Assembly (NCBI GenBank): GCA_005798285.1
Contig: SYKE01000059.1
Span: 1 to 52,398, forward strand
DNA from: Actinomycetota bacterium
GTDB lineage: Bacteria; Armatimonadota; SYMT01
Direction: 5' to 3'
Length of the DNA: 52,398 nt
Below, piece by piece: positions 7,986 through 15,737 of the stretch (its first letter is position 1; every line of letters begins with the position of its first letter). The position numbers and the translations under genes were made by a program. The notes under the pieces were generated by a model. The model saw only the letters and a list, made by a program, of their open reading frames with translations. It did no database searches and was not told the origin of the DNA.

Positions 7986-9380
7986 ATGAACGATATGCAA
8001 TCGCAGAAGGAGACCCTGGTCGCACGTCTGACGTCTCTAAGGTCGCAGCTTGCGGAACTGCGGAGCCAGATCCGAGGTTTTGCGCATTTGCCGGAAGGCG
8101 GCGGCGACGCCGAGGGTGCGCTGGACTGTGCGCAGCAGTCTCTAGAGTCCCAGCAACCGGATCTCGTCTGCGCACGATCCAAACTGGCGAAGGCCCGCGA
8201 CACTCTGGATAAAGCGGATCAAGCCCTCACTCTGCGGAATGCCTATTGGGAGTGGGCGCTGGCCGTTTGGGGAGGGGTCACCCTTCTCTTGAGCTTCTGC
8301 TGGATGGTCAAACTCTGGAGTCAAACCGGTGGCGCCGGCGACGGTGTGGCTACCTACACCATCATTGAGGGCGCGAGGCTGTGGGACTTCACACTAGGCG
8401 GGTTTACCGTCCAATTGGATGCAGCTCAATGGCACGTGCTGCGTCCCGTACTGCTCGCGGCAGCCGGGGGGCTGGCTGGGGCCGGCCTTGCGATCGGTCG
8501 GTTGCTGTACCTCTCCATACCTTCTCGCACTTTGAACCCTAAGAGCATTCTCTGGTATCTCTCATCTCCGATCTATGCGGCAGGTCTGGCGAGCGCCATG
8601 TTTGCAGTCATCCGTGCCGGCCTCCTTGGCGCGGTGGGCCAGCTGCATTCCCAGAGTTCCGGAAGCACCCTGAGCGCTATCGCCCTCGGGTTGTTGGTGG
8701 GATTCGAGCCGACGGCTGTTTTCGAACGCATCAAGGCGGTTGTGCGAGCATTCTTCGGCACCGACGAGGTAAAGGCTCCACGACTGTCGTCGCCCCAGGT
8801 TTCTCTACAGGCAGGAACCTTGACGATCCGGTCGGCCGTGACCGCAAGTCCCGCCACCCGTATCGTCTCGGTGAGCGCCATGCTGCAAACAGATGGTTTC
8901 AAGACAAGTGTCTCGCTGGATCGGGGCGCCGATCACATCTGGTCGGTGAGCTGCCCGGTTCCACAGGCCCTCTTGAAAGCCCCGCACTTTACGGCGACGA
9001 TCGAAGCGCGGGACGAAGCCGGCAATCTCAGCCGCTCAGAGGCGATCAGTGTTTCCATGTCTGCTCCGTCTACTCCTGTTCAGAGTGTTCTCCAGCCTGT
9101 GGTGGTCGTTTCCAGCGCGCCGGCTGAGGGCGGTACACTCGGGGCGGCAGACCCGGTGGTGCTGAACTTCTCCTCGGCGCTGCGGGACCTTGAAGTGACT
9201 TTGACCGCTGCGGATGGGTCGGAGATCGAGTTGGCGAAGGCCTGGGATGATGCCCAGACATCGCTCACCCTATCGCACGCTGCACTGCCGGAGGGCGACT
9301 ATCGCTTGCTCATGGTGAATGCGGTGCTCCCGGATGGGGCCGACTTCGAGTTGGGCCGGGAGTTGCGGTTCAAGGTGTAG
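7986..9380 (+). CDS. Membrane protein with N-terminal coiled coil and C-terminal Ig-like region, unknown function
   Basis: I chose ATG 7986 because a gggagga ribosome-binding site lies 8 bases before it; an open frame extends further upstream but without one. The product has 464 residues. Residues 4-75 look like coiled coil (LVARLTSLRSQLAELRSQI). Four hydrophobic spans lie at about 85-255 (WALAVWGGVTLLLSFCW, VLLAAAGGLAGAGLAIGR, IYAAGLASAMFAVIRAGLL, ALGLLVGFEPTAVF). About 270-464 are two or more beta-rich segments ending in an Ig-like pattern. I do not recognise the family. A receptor- or scaffold-like envelope role is possible. Confidence 0.65.
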   Translation: MNDMQSQKETLVARLTSLRSQLAELRSQIRGFAHLPEGGGDAEGALDCAQQSLESQQPDLVCARSKLAKARDTLDKADQALTLRNAYWEWALAVWGGVTLLLSFCWMVKLWSQTGGAGDGVATYTIIEGARLWDFTLGGFTVQLDAAQWHVLRPVLLAAAGGLAGAGLAIGRLLYLSIPSRTLNPKSILWYLSSPIYAAGLASAMFAVIRAGLLGAVGQLHSQSSGSTLSAIALGLLVGFEPTAVFERIKAVVRAFFGTDEVKAPRLSSPQVSLQAGTLTIRSAVTASPATRIVSVSAMLQTDGFKTSVSLDRGADHIWSVSCPVPQALLKAPHFTATIEARDEAGNLSRSEAISVSMSAPSTPVQSVLQPVVVVSSAPAEGGTLGAADPVVLNFSSALRDLEVTLTAADGSEIELAKAWDDAQTSLTLSHAALPEGDYRLLMVNAVLPDGADFELGRELRFKV

Positions 9381-9398
9381 GGGCTCGCACGCTGAGCA

Positions 9399-9420
9399 GG
9401 CCCGTTCGCAAGGGCGGGCC
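9399..9420. terminator. Possible hairpin between convergent genes
   Basis: Arms ggcccg/cgggcc enclose a 10-base loop, midway between the stop at 9380 and the minus-strand stop at 9445. No T-run is present on either side. It could serve both strands. Confidence 0.3.
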
Positions 9421-9444
9421 CGTTCCCAGAGCACTCGCGGCGGT

Positions 9445-10005
9445 TCACGCGCGGCGACGGTGAGCTGGTTCCAGCACCAGGGTGAGTCGGGGTCTGGGCG
9501 TTCCAAGCGGGTCGCCCCGAAGCAGGCTGCGTTGCAGATTCACCACGGGAAACCGGTAAACGACGAGTCTCGGTAGAACTCCAAGCCCGCCTGCTGCCTC
9601 GATCAGTCGGGAGCCTTCGTAGCGAGCCAGCTCCGAAATCCAGGGTGGGACCTCTCCGTCGGGCAAGGCGGCCAGTGCGCGACTCAGACCCCGCGCATCC
9701 TCGGCCGGCTTGTCGAGGCCGCCGGGAGGGTGTTGCTCCAGGTAGGTCCGGGCGAGCGGACCGAACCGGTCGCCGAGCGCCCGCTCGGTGGCCGGGAGCA
9801 ACCCCCGGATCTCCACCAGGCGCTTGTGGATCAGCGAGTGCGCGAACGCTCGGATCTCCACCTCACACCGGCCGATGGCCGCGATCCGGGCGGCCGGGAG
9901 GTTCGCCTCCTGCCCCACGGTTGCCGGGTCGGCGAAGAACCGATCCCGGTAGGAACCATCGACGAAGAGTCTCGCCAGGAGCGCTTGTTCGCGGGCTAGT
10001 CCCAC
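9445..10005 (-). CDS. Putative DUF692 partner protein (HvfC/MbnC-like role)
   Basis: The 186-residue product starts at GTG 10005, ten bases inside the end of the DUF692 gene and preceded by aaaggcgg. The longer open frame upstream is only the shadow of the DUF692 gene. The protein is soluble and mainly helical at the start (FVDGSYRDRFFADPATV, IRAFAHSLIHKRLVEIRGLL). The C-terminal part carries ISELARYEGSRLIEA and RLVVYRFPVVNLQ. Partner proteins that follow DUF692 enzymes (DUF2063/HvfC, MbnC, TglI) have a similar size, position and an E-x-x-R/Y-E helix. I infer a substrate-binding partner from position and pattern; sequence identity to any named family is unproven. Confidence 0.55.
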   Translation of the reverse strand: MGLAREQALLARLFVDGSYRDRFFADPATVGQEANLPAARIAAIGRCEVEIRAFAHSLIHKRLVEIRGLLPATERALGDRFGPLARTYLEQHPPGGLDKPAEDARGLSRALAALPDGEVPPWISELARYEGSRLIEAAGGLGVLPRLVVYRFPVVNLQRSLLRGDPLGTPRPRLTLVLEPAHRRRA

Positions 10006-10910
10006 CGACCCGCCTTTCGACCGATCTCCCGGGCGCGCTCCAACTCCGGTCGGAGCTCGGCAAGGGCCGGGATGTTTCGATCCCGTTCGAGGACCATGCC
10101 GCGGAGCGGACAACGCGCGGCGACCTCGGCGAGCAGTTCCCACACCGGCTCCGGAGTCTCGGAACCGTGATCGTCTACCCACGTGTCGCCGCGCCGTGCC
10201 CAGCCGACGTAGTGGGTCTGCACCACTCGCTCCAGCGGAAGCTGGTCCAGATACTCCGAGGGATCGAAGCTGAGGTTGGCCGCGTTCACGAGGAGGTTGG
10301 TCACGTCCAACAACAGCCCGCAGCCGGTGCGCTCCGTCAGTTCGGTGAGGAACTGAGGCTCGGTGAGTTCATCGCCGGGGAGGCGAAACGGGGTGGTGAT
10401 GTTCTCCAGGATCAGCGGCGCCGGAATGCGGCGTTGCGCCGCGTGAATGTTGGCGCACAGAAAATCCAGCGCTTCTCGCGTGAGTGGCAGTGCGGCGAGG
10501 TGACCGATGGCGACCCCATCCGCACGCGTGTACGCAATGTGCTCGCTCCACCAGGGAGGATCTATTGCTTCGACGACTCGGGCCAGACGGTCCAGATAGG
10601 CCGGATCGAGTCCCTCCGCGCTACCCAGAGAGAGATCCAGCCCGTGCGGGATCAGGGGGAAGTGCGCCTGGAGCAGCGCCAGCTCGGACTGCACCGCCGG
10701 GTCGGCGCTCATGAAGTGATCCGCCACGATTTCGAGAAAGTCGATCCCCCGACGATCCAGAAACAACTCGCCCCGATGCACTCTACGGTAACCCAACCCC
10801 GAACCCAGAGCGGGAAGTTCCGTGCTCTGCCCGAGTGCCCCCCTCTCAGCCTTCCCCAACGCAGTCCCCTCCGTCCGATGCACAGCTGCCGAAGTGTCCT
10901 CCCGCGTCAC
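9996..10910 (-). CDS. DUF692 family iron-dependent peptide-modifying enzyme
   Basis: This 304-residue TIM-barrel protein shows the DUF692 (UPF0276) hallmarks in order: LGSGLGYR, FLEIVADHFM, PLIPHGLDLSLGS, WWSEHIAYT, LILENITTPFRLPG, GLLLDVTNLLVNAANL, VVQTHYVGW, DDHG and VLERD. The His, Glu, Asp and Asn residues in these motifs are the usual metal ligands. Characterised members (MbnB, TglH, ChrH) use a multi-iron centre to oxidise cysteines in ribosomal peptides. I chose GTG 10910, which overlaps the previous stop by 4 bases (GTGA) exactly as the gene pair upstream does. GTG 10883, behind gggagga, is an alternative. The substrate is probably the Cys/Gly tail encoded at 11803. Confidence 0.88.
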   Translation of the reverse strand: MTREDTSAAVHRTEGTALGKAERGALGQSTELPALGSGLGYRRVHRGELFLDRRGIDFLEIVADHFMSADPAVQSELALLQAHFPLIPHGLDLSLGSAEGLDPAYLDRLARVVEAIDPPWWSEHIAYTRADGVAIGHLAALPLTREALDFLCANIHAAQRRIPAPLILENITTPFRLPGDELTEPQFLTELTERTGCGLLLDVTNLLVNAANLSFDPSEYLDQLPLERVVQTHYVGWARRGDTWVDDHGSETPEPVWELLAEVAARCPLRGMVLERDRNIPALAELRPELERAREIGRKAGRWD

Positions 10911-11806
10911 TTGTCGATCTCGAAGGGGTTCGCAAAAGGATCTCCCCACCCGGCGGCATCAAACCCGTGGAGAGTTTGCGGCAACAAGAATCGCTGGGCG
11001 AGCCACAGCATCGGCGGCAGTGAAAACCTGTTGAAGAATTGCGTCCAGTCGCTCCATGGAGTTCCGCTCAGAGCGCGGATGCCGGCTGCCGCCACCAGCA
11101 TGTCCGGGGTCGTCGTACCTGTCGTGATCGCCTCCCTTCGTTGACGCAGGAAGGCTCTGCCTTCACGGGTCCACGGGCCACGATCCCAATGAACCGTTGA
11201 AGCGAGGGACAGCAATGACACCAGGACGAGCGGCGCATAGAGAGATACACCGACTCCTCCGCCGTGAGGATGACTCCACCTCCACAACGTTCCTGCTGCT
11301 GCAAGTAGCAGAGCTGCCGCAATGCCTGCTCCCCATCGGCACTGCCCCGGCAAAGGTGAGCCCGCCATGTAGCCACGCTGAATGAGTCTCTCCTCGTAGT
11401 TGCGACAGAGGTCCTTCATTCGATCCAGAAGTCGCAGGTCGGAGAGCATCCATCGTGACAGGGGACGAAAGGCGGCCGCCAGAATCACTCGCTCCAGAAG
11501 TTGCTCCGGGAGGTCTTCATCCGAGGTCGAGGAGCGGCGCATCTGGACGTGACGTCGACGAACTCCTCGTGGCGATTCTTGCAGGAGTCGGCGCCCCAGA
11601 AGCGATACGACGGCGGTTTGGACCACTCCGTTCACGCCGTCCCGCAGGAAGGCAATCTCATAGACGTCTGGAGTTTCGGTAAGCACCGAATGTCCGCTGG
11701 CGCGCGGAGCCTTTTGCATGATCCAGAAGCGCAGGACTGCGTGGACTGCGACAGCAGCGACGAAGTACAGAGCCGCTGCCCCCGACGGCAAGAGCGAACC
11801 GTTCAC
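10907..11806 (-). CDS. TIGR04222-like membrane protein without Cys/Gly tail
   Basis: This 299-residue protein is a divergent paralogue of the next gene. It has an N-terminal span (ALYFVAAVAVHAVLRFWIM), then PDVYEIAFLRDGVNGVVQTA, matching the TIGR04222 hallmark 'DPYEvAyLaGG---V--A' but with DG in place of GG. Two further spans follow (AGIAAALLLAAAGTLW and VSLYAPLVLVSLLSLAS). It lacks the fourth span and ends FANPFEIDK with no cysteine tail. The start GTG overlaps the stop of the tailed paralogue by 4 bases, and its stop overlaps the DUF692 start by 4. It may scaffold the tailed protein. Confidence 0.75.
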   Translation of the reverse strand: MNGSLLPSGAAALYFVAAVAVHAVLRFWIMQKAPRASGHSVLTETPDVYEIAFLRDGVNGVVQTAVVSLLGRRLLQESPRGVRRRHVQMRRSSTSDEDLPEQLLERVILAAAFRPLSRWMLSDLRLLDRMKDLCRNYEERLIQRGYMAGSPLPGQCRWGAGIAAALLLAAAGTLWRWSHPHGGGVGVSLYAPLVLVSLLSLASTVHWDRGPWTREGRAFLRQRREAITTGTTTPDMLVAAAGIRALSGTPWSDWTQFFNRFSLPPMLWLAQRFLLPQTLHGFDAAGWGDPFANPFEIDK

Positions 11807-12807
11807 CCTCCGCAGCCCCCGCCTCCACAGCCTCCGCCGCCGCAGCCTCCGCCTCCGCCGCCACAGCTTGAGCCGCAGCCGATCGCCGCGCCGCAGCCTG
11901 CCGATCCGCCGTCCGCCTTCGTGGCGGCGCGCTGGAAGAAGCTGGGATAGGCCGCGAAGGAGGTCTGCGAGAGAATCCCTACACCGAAGGTTGCGACGAC
12001 CAGCGGCAGCAGCCCGCCCCAGGCGGCGCTCCGATCGGTGGAGAGAAGCTGCTCTCGCATCGGCGTGAAGGCGGTTCGTGCACTGGAAAGGAAGCGTTGG
12101 CCCGCCTGCGTCAGGCGCCGTCGCGACACCCGTACCGTGACCGGCAGCAACGCGGTTGAGATCAGCCAGAAGAGGATCAACAGGCCGATGTTCTTTCGTC
12201 CGTAGTGCGAGGCCTCCAGCAGCCGGTAGGCCGTGAGGGTGAAGAGAAACCCGGCGCCCGCCAGCCCGGCGAGAATGCGAGGGAAGTCCGGGGGAGCTAC
12301 ACAGAGCAGTCCCCGGTGGGTGAGATCCCGCTCATAGGTCTGGCACTGTGAGTGAATTCCGGCTCTCACCGCTCCATCGAAGAGCTCCCGGGCCGAAGCG
12401 CTGGCCCGAAGTGTCGTGAGTACGGAGCGCTCCACCGGGTGACGGATGTCGGCATCGGCGACCCGATCAGCCGGCATCAACACGGTGTCCTTGCCGCCGG
12501 GCTTTTCAGTGTCCAGCGTCAGATCGCCTCGCTCCACCAGCGCCGCGACCGCGGTTCGGAGCACATGCTCCTCGCCGCCGTGGAGGTACGCGATCTCGTA
12601 GGGATCCGGCTGCAAGGGGAGCGATTCGTCGGCCGCCGGGTCTGCTGGAAGCGCGCGGAGCACCGCAAAGCGTACGCCCAAGTGCGTCGCCACTGCGGCA
12701 ATCAGATAGAGCACAAGGAATTGCGGACCGCTGAGGTCCGCGAGGGGGTTTTGAAATAACCAATCCACCAGGGTTCTTCCTGTCTGGACATCCGAAGTGC
12801 CGGACAT
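11803..12807 (-). CDS. TIGR04222-like membrane protein with a Cys/Gly-only C-terminal tail (candidate DUF692 substrate)
   Basis: This 334-residue protein starts with a span (FLVLYLIAAVATHLGVRF). It then has the TIGR04222 hallmark DPYEIAYLHGGEEHVLRTA, a soluble helical region, and three more spans ending GGLLPLVVATFGVGIL. After SFFQRAATKADGGSA, the last 31 residues are almost pure Gly and Cys, with six cysteines in the pattern GCG, GCG, SCG, G6C, G4C, G4C, GG-stop. I chose ATG 12807 by alignment with the paralogue; the open frame extends 85 codons further without homologous sequence. As I recall, TIGR04222 was defined on such tails and is often found beside DUF692 genes. The tail would lie on one membrane face for modification. 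Confidence 0.8.
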   Translation of the reverse strand: MSGTSDVQTGRTLVDWLFQNPLADLSGPQFLVLYLIAAVATHLGVRFAVLRALPADPAADESLPLQPDPYEIAYLHGGEEHVLRTAVAALVERGDLTLDTEKPGGKDTVLMPADRVADADIRHPVERSVLTTLRASASARELFDGAVRAGIHSQCQTYERDLTHRGLLCVAPPDFPRILAGLAGAGFLFTLTAYRLLEASHYGRKNIGLLILFWLISTALLPVTVRVSRRRLTQAGQRFLSSARTAFTPMREQLLSTDRSAAWGGLLPLVVATFGVGILSQTSFAAYPSFFQRAATKADGGSAGCGAAIGCGSSCGGGGGGCGGGGCGGGGCGG

Positions 12808-13119
12808 CCTCTCGTCACCGGCGCCGGGCGCCCTCCCACTCGGCGAGGCGAACTCCTCAGCGTCCCGGTACGACTCAAAACGGGATCCAGGCCTCCCGAG
12901 ATACGACCCCGAATCGCGTTCAGAAATCGTTAAGGAGATGGGGAACAGTCCACGGGATTCGCACCGGGATGAGCCGATCTGGGGAACGACATCCAGAAGA
13001 GCGAGCCATGTGGCGCGGGCGACCATTGTCGTTGCAGGAGTCTGGGCGGGCCGTTGATGCACCCCATCAGTCTGCTGCCGCGGTCAACGCTTTCAGCCCG
13101 GCAGAGGTGGAGGACGAAA
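12808..13119. other. Divergent control region between the DUF692 operon and the secreted-protein gene
   Basis: These 312 bases hold no convincing gene; the open frames are N-terminal extensions of the flanking genes. No clear -35/-10 pair or operator palindrome was recognised, although promoters for both directions should be here. A good ggagga ribosome-binding site ends the region before ATG 13120. Confidence 0.5.
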
Positions 13120-14670
13120 ATGGGCGGAGCGGCATTCGGAGTACGGGTTGGCGCGCTGGCGGCGCTGCTGGTCGGCACGGCGTTCGCCGCTCAAGGCGGC
13201 GCCCCAACACCGCCCTACTCGGTGACGGTCGTGGATGAGGTCACTCAGCGCGGTGTGCCGATGGTGACGCTGACCACCGTGCATCACGTGGAGTACGTCA
13301 CCGACAGCGCCGGGGTCGCGGTGCTCCGAGAGCCGCCCGGGCGCTGGTTCTACACCGTGGAGTCGCCGGGGTACGAGTTTCAGAAAGATGGCTTCGGCTT
13401 TCGGGGAAAGGCCCTGGAAGTGCGGCCCGGCGGCCGGGACGTTCTAAAGCTTCGCCGAACGCAGCCCGCGGAGCGGCTCTACCGGGTGACCGGAGCCGAA
13501 CGGTATCGCGACAGTCTCGAGGCCGGGCTGATGCCGCCCGTTTCGGGATCTGAGCTGAAGGCTCGCGTGCTGGGCTCCGACAGCGTGGTGAACGCGGTGT
13601 TGGGCGGACGTCTCTATTGGTTCTGGGGGGATACCCTGCGCCCGGAGTATCCGCTGGGCAACTTCCATGTTCCCGGCGCGACCTCTCTGCTTCCGTCGGC
13701 GGGTGGACTCGCGCCCGATCAAGGCGTGGAACTGGATTATGCCCTGGATGCAAACGGCTTCGCTCGGGAAACCGCCCATTTGCCGGGCGAGGGGCCGACC
13801 TGGATCACGGGGTTGTTTGTGCTGAAGGAAGGCGCTCGAGTGCGCCTCTTCGGCTTCTACAGCAAGATTCGGGGGTTTCTGGAGGCCTACGAACGGGGCC
13901 TCATCGAGTTCGACCCCCAGGCGTTCGTCTGGAAGAAAGTAGCGCCGTTCCCCTTGAAGGCGCCTGCCATTCCCGGCGGACACACCTTCCTCGGATCGGC
14001 AACCGGAAGTCCGGCGGAGTCCGGGCCGCTGTACGTCTACTTTTGCAACCCGTTCCCGAACGTACGCGTTCGAGCCACTCTTGATGCCGTTCGCAACCCG
14101 GCCGCCTACGAGGCCTTCGGCTGCCTTCCCGCCGGCAAGACCGTTCCCGCGAGCGACCGGCATGGCCGTGCCCATTATGCCTGGCGCCGGGGCGCTCCCA
14201 CCGTTTCGCCGGCTGACGAGCTCCGGTTCATCCGAACGCGGAAACTCGCCCGAGCGGAGGCCCGCTTCCTGCCGAGCGCCTCGGGGCGGGATGGCGCTCG
14301 CCGGGATTTGCAGCTTGCGGCCGGATCCGTCAACTGGAACACCCACCGGCAGCGCTTCGTGATGATCGCCGTTCAGCTCAAGGGCGCCTCGATGCTGGGA
14401 GAGGTCTGGTAGGTCTGGTACCTTGAAGCCGATCGGCCCGAAGGACCGTGGGTCAACGCCCGCAAGGTTGCCACCCATCCCCGTTACAGCTTCTACAACC
14501 CCAGGCAGCACCCGTACTTCGATGCCCGCGACGGCCGGCGCATCTACTTCGAGGGCACCTACAGCCAGATGTTTTCCGGCGGCGAGCGATTCGTTCCGCG
14601 GTACGACTACAACCAGCTCATGTACGCCCTGGATCTCGATGGGCGCTCGCTGGACCTGCCCGCCCGTTGA
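13120..14670 (+). pseudogene. Secreted carboxypeptidase-regulatory-like/beta-propeller protein, broken by an in-frame TAG
   Basis: I chose ATG 13120, 7 bases after ggagga. The product begins with a signal peptide (LAALLVGTAFAAQGG). A carboxypeptidase-regulatory-like beta sandwich follows (YSVTVVDEVTQRGVPMVTL, VTDSAGVAVLREPP). The rest is a DUF4185-like propeller-type region (GGRLYWFWGDTLRPEYPLGN, GPTWITGLFVLKEG). A TAG at 14410-14412 stops translation after 430 residues. The same frame then continues YLEADRPEGPWVNARKV, HPYFDARDGRRIYFEGTYS and onward to TGA 14668-14670. The TAG is created by the 9-bp duplication at 14402-14419; without it the frame reads LGEVWYLEADRPEGPW. The gene would then encode about 513 residues. 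Confidence 0.8.
14402..14419 (+). repeat. 9-bp tandem duplication creating a stop codon
   Basis: aggtctggt is repeated exactly twice (14402-14410 and 14411-14419). The junction forms TAG at 14410-14412 in the reading frame of the secreted protein. Removing either copy keeps the frame and restores the expected E-V-W-Y-L. Confidence 0.9.
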
Positions 14671-14829
14671 CGGCGCCCGTTGCCGGGGGGCGTTGCGGCC
14701 AACATCTTAAATAATTGCAGTTGTGCAGTGGGTTCAGTGTGAGAATATACAATTAGTGCCTGTCGGCTGCGGCTCGGCTCCGAGGATGGGGCGGCTTATG
14801 GGACCGACGGCCAGGTAAGGAACCAACGA

Positions 14830-15654
14830 ATGCTTCCACGAAGACGTGGCTTCACGCTGATCGAACTCCTTGTTGTGATAGCCATCATCGCCATCCTCGC
14901 CTCGATCCTCTTCCCGGTCTTCGCTCAAGCCCGTGAGAAGGCCCGCCAGGTCGGCTGTTTGAGCAACCTCAAGCAGATCGGCACGGCGTTGATGATGTAC
15001 AGCCAGGACTACGATGAGATAACGGTGGCGGACCGGATCCGGAACTCCCCGCCGTTCCGAACCTCCTCAGGCGGCGGGACGCCCTGCGAGACCGGAACGC
15101 CCTATGCGGCGTGGACCGATCTCATTCAGCCGTATATGAAGAACTACAAGGCGCTTCTCTGCGGCTCGGCGGCGATCACCGAAGGCTATCTGCGGTCGGA
15201 CTTCTCGGGCGGAGCACAGCAACCGCCGAACGGAGACCGGCTCAACCTGGCCTTCAACTTCAACATCAACTACATCTATGTCCGTGGTAACTGCCAGCCC
15301 GGCTGCGTGGATAACCCGAACAGCGCAAGTTTCCCATGGAACCCCCACTGCGCCTTTGGCCGATCCATGGCGTCCATCCCGTTCCCGGCCGAACTCATCG
15401 CGGTTGTGGAGGGGGACGCGCAGTCGCCGGACATTCGCAACGCCATCTCCAACCTGAAGTGCCGCCACAACAGGGGAAGCAACTACATCTTCGCGGATGG
15501 CCACGCGTCCTGGAAGCGGTTTGCGGCGACGCTGACGCCCACCTTCCTCTGGGAAGATACGGGTCTCGCCTCACCCGCACAGATCGCCGCCCAGCGGACG
15601 GCCTATGCCAACGCGCTGGCCGCCGGCTCGGGGCACCTCGCCGCCTGCAAGTAG
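14830..15654 (+). CDS. Prepilin-type N-terminal domain protein with H-X9-DG C-terminus (DUF1559-like)
   Basis: This 274-residue protein starts MLPRRRG with a cleavage site before [16 protein letters not shown], the class III signal of type IV pilins and pseudopilins with Glu5 present. The helix continues [15 protein letters not shown], followed by [21 protein letters not shown]. The C-terminal motif is [12 protein letters not shown] (H-X9-DG). This form is very common in Armatimonadota and Planctomycetota, often in many copies, with unknown cargo. A possible ribosome-binding site (aagga) lies 10 bases upstream. It stands alone, away from the pilus operon at 40780. Confidence 0.92.
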   Translation: MLPRRRGFTLIELLVVIAIIAILASILFPVFAQAREKARQVGCLSNLKQIGTALMMYSQDYDEITVADRIRNSPPFRTSSGGGTPCETGTPYAAWTDLIQPYMKNYKALLCGSAAITEGYLRSDFSGGAQQPPNGDRLNLAFNFNINYIYVRGNCQPGCVDNPNSASFPWNPHCAFGRSMASIPFPAELIAVVEGDAQSPDIRNAISNLKCRHNRGSNYIFADGHASWKRFAATLTPTFLWEDTGLASPAQIAAQRTAYANALAAGSGHLAACK

Positions 15655-15666
15655 GCAGAGCGGATC

Positions 15667-15699
15667 CGCGCTGCTCCGGATCGGCTCCGGGGCAGCGCG
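15667..15699. terminator. Strong GC hairpin between convergent genes
   Basis: Arms of 13 bases (15667-15679 and 15687-15699) pair completely, with one G-T wobble, around a 7-base loop. It starts 12 bases after the prepilin-like gene's stop and precedes the minus-strand stop at 15738. No T-run follows, but the position suits a bidirectional terminator. Confidence 0.55.
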
Positions 15700-15737
15700 A
15701 CTTCAGTGTTGAATCCGCGGTTCGGCCGTCGCCACTG

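Noticed and set aside
9645-11144. A 499-codon plus-strand frame opposite the DUF692 gene
   Set aside because: DUF692 motifs on the minus strand are complete and coupled to neighbours. The plus frame has no recognisable pattern.
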